This document shows, piece by piece, positions 9,309-19,630 of a stretch of 24,463 nucleotides of DNA (within the stretch, counting starts at the first letter, position 1; every line of letters begins with the position of its first letter). The notes under the pieces were generated by a model, which was not told where the DNA came from, did not search any database, and was given only the letters and a program-made list of their open reading frames with translations. Source of the stretch: Glomus cerebriforme (Eukaryota; Glomeromycota; Glomeromycetes; Glomerales; Glomeraceae). The position numbers and the translations under genes were made by a program. Location of the stretch: assembly GCA_003550305.1 (NCBI GenBank), contig QKYT01000812.1, forward strand, positions 8,426-32,888, read 5' to 3'.

Positions 9309-9375
9309 TAATGACAAAATCATAAAGAAATTTTACAGATAATGAAGTCATATGATAAATTATTTAGACCAAATA

Positions 9376-10291
9376 TTAATAACCAGGTACTGTACGTCCA
9401 TTTCTAGATTGAGTGGGGCGTGAATTGAAACCCATATATACACGAAGATTAAAAACTAACTGAGTTGCGCTGATTGGTAGTTGTTTAGTAGCGACCCACC
9501 AGGTAACAGATTCATGGCATGGAGGTGTAGTAAGACTTCCAGAATATCTATAAGCCTATGTGATTGAAAAATAATAATTAACGATAATTATTTGACTTTG
9601 TAATAAAATTTAAATGGTTACCCAGTTTGGTCCCGCCTCCCTAACAAGTGAAAATACTGAAGCGATGTCTACAAAAACATTGTATGTAGCGTTGCCTTTA
9701 GTTCTAGGAGCCTACATTTGAATAGAGATAATAATTAATAAAATACTAAATTCGTGAAACAAAAAAAAAATAACCACTTACCCATGTAATAATTGGATCA
9801 ATAAAGTTACTATTAGTCCCCAGGGGATCGATATAATAAAGGACACCAACAACGGCCTTTCTTTTAGTATTTGGATCTTCAAAAACAAAATGAGCTTCAA
9901 GATCCATATGTATTCCGTTAATTCGATGTTCAGAAGGAGTATGAAAATGAACTTGTTTAAAGTAATAATTCGTAGAATCAAAATTAATAAAACTATTTTG
10001 CCATTGAGGTGATGAGAGCTCAATAGTATGACCATTATTTTCCATTCTAACATAATTAACATTTTGCATATATACATAAGGTGATACACTTGCATAGTCA
10101 ATATTAGTATGAAAATTAATAGGGGATTGCTTTTGTCCTACTCCACACATTCTGTATTTAACATCGAGTTGACTCCAATATCCTGGACCGGTATATCCCT
10201 CGTAATCAAAATAAGCTCCATGCTCAGCAGCAAAATTTGACGATACTAGAATAAGGGAAAGGACAATAGTGAGGATTAAAAATGATTTCAT
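9376..10291 (-). CDS. Secreted alpha-type carbonic anhydrase, three exons
   Basis: Exons on the minus strand are 10291-9782, 9711-9622 and 9555-9376. The introns (70 and 66 nt) begin GTAAGTGG and GTAACC and end in TAG; both fall between codons, giving 259 residues. Residues 1-21 are a signal peptide. The zinc ligands are seen as His115 and His117 in QVHFHTPSEH and His134 in LEAHFVF. NNGHT at 85-89 includes the His (88) equivalent to the proton-shuttle His of animal alpha enzymes. GSLTTPPC at 206-213 is the family's substrate-pocket motif, followed by VTWWV. Cys49 and Cys213 are placed for the usual disulfide. The enzyme hydrates CO2 to bicarbonate in the secretory pathway or outside the cell, affecting pH and bicarbonate supply. 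All key residues are intact. The exon joins were deduced by eye but agree with the family over the whole length. Confidence 0.92.
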
Positions 10292-10351
10292 TAGCGTTTT
10301 TTTTTTGTGAAAAGAAATTCCTTAATGATTATTGAGGCGAAAATGTCTTGC

Positions 10352-10364
10352 ATTTATATTTATA
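10352..10364 (-). promoter_or_regulatory. TATA box of the carbonic anhydrase gene
   Basis: The minus strand reads TATAAATATAAAT, 61-73 bases upstream of the ATG, a normal position for a TATA-type fungal core promoter. Confidence 0.55.
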
Positions 10365-10379
10365 ACTACGTGCAATTTC

Positions 10380-11290
10380 CATTTGAAAATCATTCGTTTT
10401 CAAATTTCAATTCGCTTGTCAATATCTTCTAGAGGCTTATCAATGGGGCTTCTGCATCTTCAATTGAATCATGTTCAACTTATTATCTAGAATCATAAGT
10501 AGTGAGAGCATTATTTGTTTTGGAAATATGGTCGCATGAAATAAACAGCCACGATGTGGCTAATGTACTAACTTTTTTTTTTTTTTACAAATAAAAGATC
10601 ATTACTAAATTGATGTTAAATAGAAAATTTCCAGGTATTTTGTGTTACATCATTTGCATCTCGCTTTATTACTCACTTTTCATCTTTACCAGATTTGTAA
10701 ACCCTTGCTTTAAAACTCATTTTCGTAAAATATATTGCATTACATCATATTTTCTTACTGTTTAAGTAGAAATTCCCCTTGCATCTGTTGAAGTTGTGAA
10801 GCCGCTGAAATATAATAAAAAAAAAATTAGAAAAACTTGTATATAAAAATAGATTGGATTGATGAGTATCAGGGAAGCTGGTTTGAATGAAAAGAGGACA
10901 GAGACTTAATATCTTTCGATTAAATCTTAACTGTAAATATTTCGTAGAAATAAAATAGTAATATATTTATCCATGTATAATTTATTGGACACGCATTATC
11001 ATTTATTACAGTATATTAAATTATTTTTTTTACTTCACCTATTGAAAGTATATACCATGTATACGCCCCTGTATAATTCCGATTTGTAATTGCTACATTT
11101 TTTTCTCTTCGCTCAAATCCTTATAGATTTGAATCATGTTTTCTAGTATAGATCTTGATAAAAATCGCTATAAGTTATAAACTTGTTATTAATCTAGTAA
11201 CTCAAACACAGCACATTTTGTTAAATACATCGTTATTACTAATATGTCAATTCCTAATTTATCTAAAGAATGGCGTTTACCTAAGCCTAT
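10380..11290. other. Intergenic DNA, no gene seen
   Basis: AT-rich with T-tracts. A small hairpin AGCCAC/GTGGCT sits at 10547-10561. The segment at about 10628-10660 (TTGTGTTACATCATT) resembles TTGTGTTACTTCATT near 376, perhaps traces of a dispersed repeat. No coding or RNA gene is supported. Confidence 0.55.
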
Positions 11291-11296
11291 TAGTAA

Positions 11297-11354
11297 CCCG
11301 TCACGGGATTAGAGCTCCGAATAGGTCGGACCCGACCTGATGCGTTATAAAAGG
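11297..11354 (+). promoter_or_regulatory. Promoter-like block: two GC-rich palindromes and a TATA box
   Basis: CCCGTCACGGG (11297-11307) is an 11-bp palindrome and AGGTCGGACCCGACCT (11323-11338) has two perfect 7-bp arms around AC. TATAAAAGG follows at 11346-11354. In such AT-rich DNA this GC-rich pair just above a TATA box looks like transcription-factor sites of a core promoter. An ATG at 11391 lies 45 bases below the TATA box. Confidence 0.5.
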
Positions 11355-11390
11355 AAAGGTGACAGTATAGTTATTTAAAAGAAAAGAATA

Positions 11391-11582
11391 ATGAAAAATA
11401 CAAAGATCACTTCAAAAAGAGACAAACAAAAAGGACACAGTGAAAAAAAAAAAAATAACGAAACTGATGATGAAAATTCATTATTGCCACGTGAAGGATG
11501 AACATCACCAGCAGCCGGACTTTGGACAATGATTTTTGGTAGCCTCATTTCTCATTTTAAAATCAAATCAAAAAATTTTTAG
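11391..11582 (+). pseudogene. Short reading frame split by an in-frame TGA
   Basis: The ATG at 11391 sits at promoter-like distance from a TATA box. Thirty-six codons follow (start MKNTKITSKRDKQKG, end NSLLPREG), then TGA at 11499-11501. The same frame continues with TSPAAGLWTMIFGSLISHF and stops at TAG 11580-11582. The first part is lysine-rich and hydrophilic and the second is more hydrophobic. A possible donor (GGTAGCC) lies at 11538-11544, so it could be a first exon whose remainder I cannot find. It may be a real 36-residue peptide, the start of a gene broken by one stop, or chance. The family is not recognised. Confidence 0.3.
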
Positions 11583-12661
11583 CTCGTAATAACTTATCTA
11601 TTTAACTCTATCAATAATATTTATAAAGGATGACATGTTCTATAAAACTATGAAGAATTTCTGAATGTAAAAAAGATAATGTTTTAAAAAGTTTTATGCT
11701 ACTGAGGTGCTCATTTTAAAAAAGCTACAGCAAGACGCAATTATTAACTATTTGGACATGATATATAATTCTTTAATTCTTTAAATAAAATTAAATTTAA
11801 AATGGAGAAAACTTTGATTTTTAATATTGAATTATCATCTTTTCATCATGATGCTATTCTAGAGGACATTGAATTTAATGAAGAAAATATTATTCAAAGC
11901 AAGATCTTTTTAATATACCGTGAAATTGGCGAATTGAACTTGGAAAATGAAAAACCAAACATCCAGATATTAAAACAACTACATATTTAGAATGGTATAA
12001 TTGTGGAGGAATAATAAATATAGAATACTTTTGCAGGCATGGATTTAATTAATATTGTATATTTCACAAAATGCTACATTTACAACCAAGGCATGGCAAG
12101 ATAACATTTGAAATCAAAAATCTTATTCAAGATAATCTTAATTATTTAGTTTCTGAAATTTCGGTAATTTCAAGAAAATAAAAATTAAAGAAATTGTTTT
12201 AACATATTTACAGGGAATACTAAATAAGCATACATAAAATATCATAAAAATTATGTTTTAATTTTTAGATCAAATAATTGTTAGAAGAGTCATGTAACAA
12301 GTCAAAATGGTTATGATTAAAAAATGTTCGTTCAAATTTCAAGTCATTGGAAAACATGAAAAATGATATAATAATACTAGAAAATCATAGAACAATGTAT
12401 TGGGAATATTAATATTTTGAACATATGATTAAAATAAAAGTTAAATAATACTGTACCTTATTTTACAAATGAAATAATAATTATATTGAATTTTAAATTC
12501 TGAAACAAATTACAAATTTAATGTGTACAGATAAGAAGTATTTGGTACCGAAAACAATTATCCAAAGTTACGTATAATTGACACATAAATCTGGCTATTT
12601 TTTGCAGGTGCGTGTTGTTAAGATGGGATCTAGTTTAATTTTCTTAAATTTTTATTGGATT
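11583..12661. other. AT-rich DNA without a defensible gene
   Basis: A 62-codon plus-strand frame at 11802-11990 begins MEKTLIFNIELSSFHHDAIL and is moderately protein-like. It has no recognisable motif and no partner exon. Nothing else is seen. Confidence 0.5.
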
Positions 12662-12948
12662 TTGCTAATGTCACCGGCTTTATTTGAATTTTTGACAAAT
12701 ATATTAACCTAATCATATTATAAACACTATGGACACGTGTAAATTTGTGAATAGAAAAGGTTTTTCTAAAGTTAGAAGTTTAGATAGTAGTAAAAATTTT
12801 TAATTAAATATTTTCAAAACATATTTATTTAACATACCTATATTTAAATTTTTTAAATTATAGATTTTTTTTTTCTTATCTTAACTCTAGCCGAAATTAT
12901 CATGTTTGGCCAGAATTAAGCGGTGACAAGGCCGGTGAGATTTAGCAA
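12662..12948. mobile_element. Imperfect inverted-repeat element with TTGCTAA...CACCGG ends
   Basis: The left end reads TTGCTAATGTCACCGGC (12662-12678). The right end, read inward on the other strand from 12948, is TTGCTAAATCTCACCGGC, followed by CTTGTCACCG. The 287-bp unit is AT-rich inside and codes for nothing. These ends are among the few GC-rich spots in the region. It is probably a MITE or a remnant of one. No clear target duplication was found, so the superfamily is open. Confidence 0.45.
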
Positions 12949-15900
12949 TATTCTTTTTTATTTTATTATTAAAAAAATTTAGTATTTAAATAATTAAAGT
13001 ATGCAAAATGGTCAGAGTTATTAAAGATTTTTTTGTCATTGACTAAATTTAAAAATTTTAATTTTAAAAAATTTTATTATTTATTTGTTTATTGAAAGTT
13101 AATTTTGCATAAGCATTTTACATAAAATAGTTCATTAATTTGATATATTTGAAGTATATTACATATGGTTTTTATTGATTCTGTTTACTTGCTTCATTAA
13201 TTTAAGTGATTTAACATTTTGAATAATTAATAATTTTTATTGAGTTGAATAAATATAATAAATTTGAATAAAATTACATTAAATATAAAGTTTATCTTAT
13301 TTTTTATAATTCAAGTCAATACAAATTTTTTTTTTGAAATTGTAAAAATTGGATAAACCAAAATTAATATTAATACTATATTACTATTCAATCATATTTT
13401 TTTTAAATTTTTTTTGTTATTTTACTGTACCTCATTTAGAAATTCATTAATGACGTTTTGTGAGTCATAAAAATATTTTAATTCAGTCACTTCAGTAAAC
13501 TTTTTGTAGTTGATGAGTTTTTATTATTGTCTTTCATATGTTTTTCTGAAGATTAATATATTCAGTAAATAGTATCAGTGAATCGATTTAAGAAAAGTAC
13601 TTCAAAATAATATATTAAATATTTAATTAAATATTACTAAGCCATAAATCTAAATAAAACCAAAAAAAAACTTGATTTTCAATGTTAGAGTCGATTAATA
13701 ATGAAACTTTAATACTGTGGGCAGCTCGTTTGATTAATTCAATATGATTTAGGATAAATTTTTATAATATTATACCATTAATTAACAAATCATCTTAATT
13801 GACAATTCTTTAATAAAAGAAAGATTTTTTTTCAAAAAGAACTATAAATATGAATGGAGTATGTAAAGTGTAAATAGGGACAATCAAATCATTTAACCAA
13901 ACTTAAAATACAGAAAACGCTCTAGTTCTAGACTACTAAAATTTAACGAAATCTTTAATGCTTTATTTGCAGAAATAAGTTTTTGTGATAATATCCTTTA
14001 GTTTCAAAAAGAATTTTTGGAGAATTAAAAACAATTCATACTTTAATAAAAATTTTTTTATTGTTCTTTGAAACATCATATTACGTAATGCTTGAGTGAA
14101 ATAAAAAATATCTTAGAGTTACGAATTTTAAGACTTTCACATTTTCCAACAGGAATTACTGCAAAATGATTTAATTATTAAATTAAAATCCAAAATCGTA
14201 CATAAATAAATTTTGTTATCCTTTGTTCAAAAATAACAGAAAGTTCATTATTAGTTTATTAAAGGCAATTTTATGGATTCTTTGGATCGAAAGCAAAAAA
14301 AAAAATTATATTATTATAATTTAATAAATTCATAGTTTAAACCACTTTTCTAGTCAAATAAAATTCATAATTTAATAATTGAAAAGAAATAATTGATATT
14401 TTTTTTTAAAAAAAAAACTGAAAGGTAAAAATATTTAAGTTTCTATTATAAAGTATAAAATCTTGAAGTTTGCTCTTTTAGTTGTTTAAAAATTTAATTT
14501 ATCTCTAATTAATAAAATTTTAAAGTCATGAAAATTCCTTTCAAAAACAAAATGTGGCATTAATTGATGATTTAATAAAGAATTATATATATATATTTTT
14601 ATACTATAAATTTTTTCAGAATTACTATTTGTTGTAAAAGATATATCTCCTTATTTCACAAAATAAGGTGAAAACTCGTTCAATTCAATTTGTTTGAATT
14701 ATTATCATTAATAAATTTCAATTTAATTGAAAACTATATATATTGTTATTATTTGTCAATTTTAGTATAAAAAGAAAGGGCAGAGATTTTTTTTTTATCA
14801 AACCATTGTTTCCTATTCACATTTAGATAAATTTATCAATTATTTAATAAATTTAACGATTCTTATAATTTGACATGAATCATTTGAGGTTGAAATAGAA
14901 ATGCAAGGCCTATAACATTCTAATAGCTGCATAGTTACATATAACACATTTCAATAGACCTAAAAGGAACTTGTAATTACCAACCATCAGAAACTAAGAT
15001 TCAGCTTCTAACTCTTTAAAGAAAACTTTTGGAGCATAAAAGGAGTTAATTAATGCAACAATGGTTAGATATAAAAAAAATCAATTGATCAATAAAGTAA
15101 ATTATCAGACAATTGAGTTTATATTTAATTATTTCATAATTAAGTACTTGAATCAAGTCTTTATAACATAATCTGATTTATAATATTGATTTCCTTTTTT
15201 ATCAGTCTAAAAGGATTAAAAAAAACATCAAGTATATAATGCTTACTTTTAAAAATTCTAATTCTCTTGTATATGAAATATTCCTGTACATATTTTCTTT
15301 TATAAAATAAAAAGAACTCTTTGATTCAAATTATAGATGCACATAAACTCTTTTTTCAAAGTTTATATCATAGTTGTTTATATTTTAAAATAGTTTCAGT
15401 TTCAGTTAAAAAAAAAATTATATAATTAATAAGATTTTATGCAAGTTTTTGATTTTGCCAGAAATCTATAAATATATTATCTTTTATTGTAAGCACATCT
15501 GAATACCATTCAATCATTATGATAAGTTTTATAAATAATATAATCTTTATTCAATTTTTTATTGCTCTCACCTTGAGATTAAAGAATTCTATTTCTCAAT
15601 GATATATACTATATTTAAACCATTAATCATTTAAATGTGATAATTTATATATATATTAGTGCAAATAAATTATATCTGAGATGATATCATTAATGATGTT
15701 GAAAGAAGACTAAACTTTATTGTTTCAACGTCAAAGTTATTATCATAATTTAAGAAAGTAAAAAAAAACAAATCATATTATGACGTAATGTCCTTATGGG
15801 TGGTTTTCACTATTATTTCCAACAGATTTGAGATTTTAAGATGATATTCTTATTCACAATATAATTTGTTGTTAATTTAGATTATTACACCAGCCAAATC

Positions 15901-16771
15901 TTTCAACAAAATTTTCATCAATGCTGTTTTCTAATGACCAATACAAAATATTTATAAAACATCAGACCTATTATATTTATAAAATTAACATTAACATATG
16001 CATAGAATTTTATGATATTAAGAGTCAATGAATCAGCATAGCTTTTCTCAATAAAGTCAATACATTCTTAACAAAATTCTTTTAACAATATCAATAATCA
16101 CGATATTTTTGACAAAGAAAAATAATCAAAAATGCAAAATAAATGCAAATAAAATTATAAAATTCATATTAAATACTTTGTAATGAAAATAAATGATAAT
16201 TAAAAAAAAATAATAGTTAACTTTCTAATAGTAAAAGTTATAATATCCTTGAGAGAAAATTAATCAAAATTCTAAATCATTATAACATAGATTTGACAAA
16301 CGATATCTTTATAATATACTATTTATTTTAAAGCAAGATATCATATAATTGATTTATTATGTAAGCGACATAAATTTGAGGCTAAAAAAGTGATTATAGA
16401 TTTTAAGTTTTATAGTAGTTTATCATAGATATTAGGTTCTCTCTAAACTATAAATTCATTATGAACTTTACATCATGTGTGCTTATAATATCCAGGTTCA
16501 TTTCATATGTCACAACAATCACAACAGAACTAGATGATTACTAAAAAAGTAAAGTTAGAAATGTTGAATATCAAAATTTAACTTAAAAAGATTTATTTGT
16601 TTCTTCAGTTTATTATACAGTATATTAAAATACACTGTATTTACTTTTAAATTAGTGTGTCATGTTAGAAAAAGCTTTATATAAGACAAAGTGGCTTGTC
16701 TGATAATGATGATGATGGTCATGGGAGATTCAATTGAAAATAAGAATATAATAAGCTCAAACCAGATTCTT
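12949..16771. other. 3.8-kb AT-rich desert
   Basis: Stops are dense in all frames. No domain-like translation, tRNA boxes, tandem array or inverted-repeat termini could be recognised on either strand. Short A/T tracts and (TA)n runs (for example near 14586-14597) are common. It may be heavily decayed repeat sequence, but nothing positive supports a specific origin. Confidence 0.6.
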
Positions 16772-16777
16772 TTTATT
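16772..16777 (-). terminator. Candidate poly(A) signal of the MFS transporter gene
   Basis: The minus strand reads AATAAA 21 bases after the TAA stop at 16798-16800. Confidence 0.45.
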
Positions 16778-16797
16778 ATTAAATGAAACTACAGTAT

Positions 16798-18743
16798 TTA
16801 TGTATTAACACCTCTCCATTTCTCATCATATTTTAATACTATAATTAAAAATATTATACTAAGGATACTAAAAATAGCCATAACAGAAAATGTCCAACCA
16901 GTACCTATAAAATTTTCAAGTTGTGTAGTAAATACAGTAATAATAGCAACTAATAAAAATGAAAAAAAATCACTTAAAGCTAATGCTGAAGCACTTTTTC
17001 CTGAATAAGCATCAATTAAATATGTTGAAATACAATTACATTGACCTTGCAATCCAATTCCAGCTATAGATTGTTTATATATCAAAAAATTAGTTTTTTT
17101 TCTTCACTTTAAATAAGTTACAAAACTTTTCTTGATTTACCTACCTATGAATGAACATATCAATGGTAATACAATATGAACTCTATTTTGTGCTAACCAT
17201 CCAAAAGCTGCTATAAATAAAGGCACTAATAAACTTGAATAAAATGCCACTTTAATTCTCATCATAGGAAATTTATAAATGACGTCACTTCCTGATATTT
17301 CTTGCATAATTTTTGTAACTTCGTCTCTCTTTTTCCTCCTTTTTTCTTCTCTCCTCATTTCTTTTTCTTTCCTCATTTCAATATCTCTTTCATATCCAAC
17401 AAGATGATCAGAGTATATTCCAGCAAATAAACTACCAACCAAATAACCTACAGGAGGACTTATATAAGCAAATACAACATATACAATTGATACATCATAA
17501 TAATAAGATAGTAATCTCGTAATTAATGTATTTTGCGTGTAAATAATTAAATAAGCTAATGATTTGCTTAATATTGACAAAGTAACATTTAATTGTAACA
17601 ATAATTTTAACGGTGATAAAGGATTATAACGCTTTCTTGGTAAAAAAGTTTTTGATTCTTCCGATGGTGATCTTGGATATGATTCTCTTATAATTAAAAT
17701 TTGGTGTGGCTTTGGTGAAAGTTTTTCTCCTGATGGTCGAAACGTTTCTGGTAAGAATGATGTTATTGATAAAAGTGTCACTCCACCAGATATTGCTAAG
17801 ATATGAAATATCCAACGCCATCCCAATAATTGTGCTATTAAGACACCAATGAATGGTCCAATTGCAAGTGCAACAAAATATCCGATAAGATAAATGGCAT
17901 AGGCTTTTCCTCGTTCTAACCAAACCAAAGAAAAAAAAAATTAAATAAAAAAAAAATTAAATTAAAAAAAAATTGTTTTTATAAAAAAAAAAAAATTACC
18001 AGCCGGGATGAATATATCACCAACAGTTCCACCACCAAGAGAAAGAGCAGCTGAAATTCCAATAGTTTGTACTACCCTAAAAATTATAAGTACCAATACA
18101 TTTTTCGTAAACCCGCATAATATATTACCTATCGTGTATAATAGCAATGAAGCTAAATACACTTTTTTTCTGGTTCCAAGTTGATCTGAATATGATGACC
18201 AAAATATTGGCTTTTAAAAAAATATATATATTATTTTTTTTTCGTTTTTTTTCAAAAGGATAAATCTAGAAAAGAAAAATAAAACTAAAAAAACTTACTG
18301 CTATTCCACGAAAAATGATAAAAATTCCGACTACAATTGTGAATCATGATATGATAAAACATTTATTAGTTTATTTCATCGCAGCATTTGTTTAATATTT
18401 CTGCACTTACGTAATGAATATATTACAGTAGTTTTAAATTCTTCTTTCATCTCCAATATCGCAGAATACAAGGATCTAAAAAATTAAAAAAAAAATTATT
18501 ATGAGGAAACTACTAATTGTTTCTTTGTTAATTAATAAAATTTTTTTAATAATTTATTTACACATTCGATAATGGAGTAAGAAAGGTTGGTAAGGCTACA
18601 AAGAAAAGAATACGATATTTCTTTAAATATGGCCATCTTTGTGGATCATAATGATGTTCTGATAAGCTTTTATGCGATAATTCATCATCTTCCTCATCTT
18701 CACTACTCGACTTTTGATGTGGTAATTCACCGTTATCAGTCAT
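16798..18743 (-). CDS. MFS drug:H+ antiporter, DHA1 family, Qdr/Dtr-like, six exons
   Basis: Exons on the minus strand: 18743-18562, 18475-18411, 18330-18299, 18210-18000, 17915-17145, 17063-16798. They total 1527 nt, one frame of 508 residues. The five introns (80-88 nt) start GTAAAT, GTAAGT, GTAAGT, GTAATT or GTAGGT and end in AG; exon 3 is only 32 nt. The ATG at 18743 is the only suitable start. Residues 1-40 form an acidic, serine-rich cytosolic tail. Hydrophobic segments fit 12 transmembrane helices. Motif A is WSSYSDQLGTRKKVYLAS (97-114). IGYFVALAIGPFIG (174-187) corresponds to antiporter motif C. LPETFRP (218-224) is the usual DHA1 signature before the central loop. TYLIDAYSGKSASALAL in the last exon matches Qdr-type transporters. 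A very charged loop (338-369, KEKEMRREEKRRKKRDE) is unusual. It likely exports small molecules or drugs by proton antiport at the plasma membrane. The substrate is not readable. Confidence 0.93.
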
Positions 18744-18836
18744 TTTCAACAAAGATTTTAAAGTAAACACACAAAAAAAAAAAAAAATATTATTAAATTA
18801 TATGAAATAAATCGTCATTTGTTACGAAAAAAAAAT

Positions 18837-18862
18837 ACTAAGCCATAAATTTATGGCTTAGT
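18837..18862. promoter_or_regulatory. Perfect 26-bp palindrome upstream of the MFS gene
   Basis: The left half is ACTAAGCCATAAA (18837-18849) and the right half is its exact reverse complement (18850-18862), with no spacer. It lies just downstream of the likely TATA box and about 95-120 bases before the ATG, so near the expected transcription start or in the leader. It may be a dimeric transcription-factor site or form a hairpin in the leader RNA. Confidence 0.5.
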
Positions 18863-18884
18863 TAAAAGAGGTAAACGACCAATA

Positions 18885-18894
18885 TTTTATATAT
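18885..18894 (-). promoter_or_regulatory. Candidate TATA box of the MFS gene
   Basis: The minus strand reads ATATATAAAA, about 140 bases upstream of the start codon, allowing a leader of roughly 110 bases. Confidence 0.4.
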
Positions 18895-19010
18895 TGCCAC
18901 CAAAAAACATTGATTATCTAAGCAGCAATTCATTTCAATTTGGAAAAGTGGCTTCGATTTATATTTTGAAGGCACAAATCAAGATGAAAGTCGTGTATTT
19001 CATGTGTTTA

Positions 19011-19062
19011 TAGTCAAATCATTTGATGTTCGTCCGTCTGCGAACGTCAAATTATTTGACTA
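19011..19062. repeat. Nested palindrome with 21-22 bp arms
   Basis: The arms 19011-19032 and 19041-19062 pair with two mismatches across an 8-base spacer (TCCGTCTG). Each arm is also internally palindromic: TCAAATCATTTGA on the left and TCAAATTATTTGA on the right. The outer ends read TAGTCAAAT/ATTTGACTA. It lies in the intergenic region between the divergent MFS and tail-anchored genes. It could be a short transposon remnant or a pair of transcription-factor sites. Confidence 0.55.
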
Positions 19063-19520
19063 GAGACGTCATCGTATTCTATAATTAGTAAATAAGTAGA
19101 TAAATAATATATATTTTTTTTTAAAAAAAAAAAATTATTTGAGAATACATAGAAATATTCAATTATGATAAAATTAGAACACTTTCAAGTTTCAACGCCA
19201 TCAAATTTATCATCCCCAATGATAAAAAAATAATATTATAATAATGCATTCTTGTCCCAAATAAATTTAAGTTCATTACACTTTTTTTAAGAAAAAAGAT
19301 TTTATTTTTAAGTATTTTTTTTTAAGGACCAACAATAATTAATGTCCGTATTACGAATATGTAAAATAATTTCCTATTTATAGTTTTAAAAGTATTATTC
19401 CAATATATTGTGCATTGGTGTGACATTTAAGATCTAATGAACATTACGTGGCTCAATCGGATCTTTTAGGATGATCATTGTTCTCATTTCTCTCGAAAAA
19501 TCGGATTTACAAATTTTATT
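19063..19520. other. Divergent intergenic region
   Basis: AT-rich spacer upstream of the plus-strand gene at 19631. No gene or RNA is seen. It contains CTCAATCGGATC near 19451 and long A/T runs. Confidence 0.6.
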
Positions 19521-19521
19521 T

Positions 19522-19529
19522 TATATAAG
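19522..19529 (+). promoter_or_regulatory. Candidate TATA box of the tail-anchored protein gene
   Basis: TATATAAG lies about 100 bases upstream of the ATG at 19631 and is the best TATA match in the region. Confidence 0.4.
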
Positions 19530-19630
19530 AATGGAATATTTATTATTTTGCATCAAAACTCGCGAATAATAAAATTTTATACGAAATAATAATTTACGTT
19601 CCTTAATAAATCTCCAATTTTTCTATTTCA

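Noticed and set aside
9778..10101. 107-codon minus-strand frame inside the carbonic anhydrase gene
   Set aside because: Shadow of exon 1 in another frame; the true frame shows all carbonic anhydrase motifs.
11802..11990. 62-codon plus-strand frame beginning MEKTLIFNIELSSF
   Set aside because: Moderately protein-like but no start context, motif or adjacent exon; not enough to call a gene.
13635..13649. TACTAAGCCATAAAT shared with the MFS upstream palindrome
   Set aside because: A 15-base match between two AT-rich places in 24 kb can occur by chance, so it is not called a repeat on its own.
17624..17923. 99-codon minus-strand frame within the MFS gene
   Set aside because: Overlaps exon 5 in the wrong frame; shadow of the transporter.
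18744..18770. Possible extension of the MFS reading frame upstream of its ATG
   Set aside because: The extra nine codons would start at GTG, not ATG, and precede the acidic N-terminus without conservation value; the ATG at 18743 is the sensible start.
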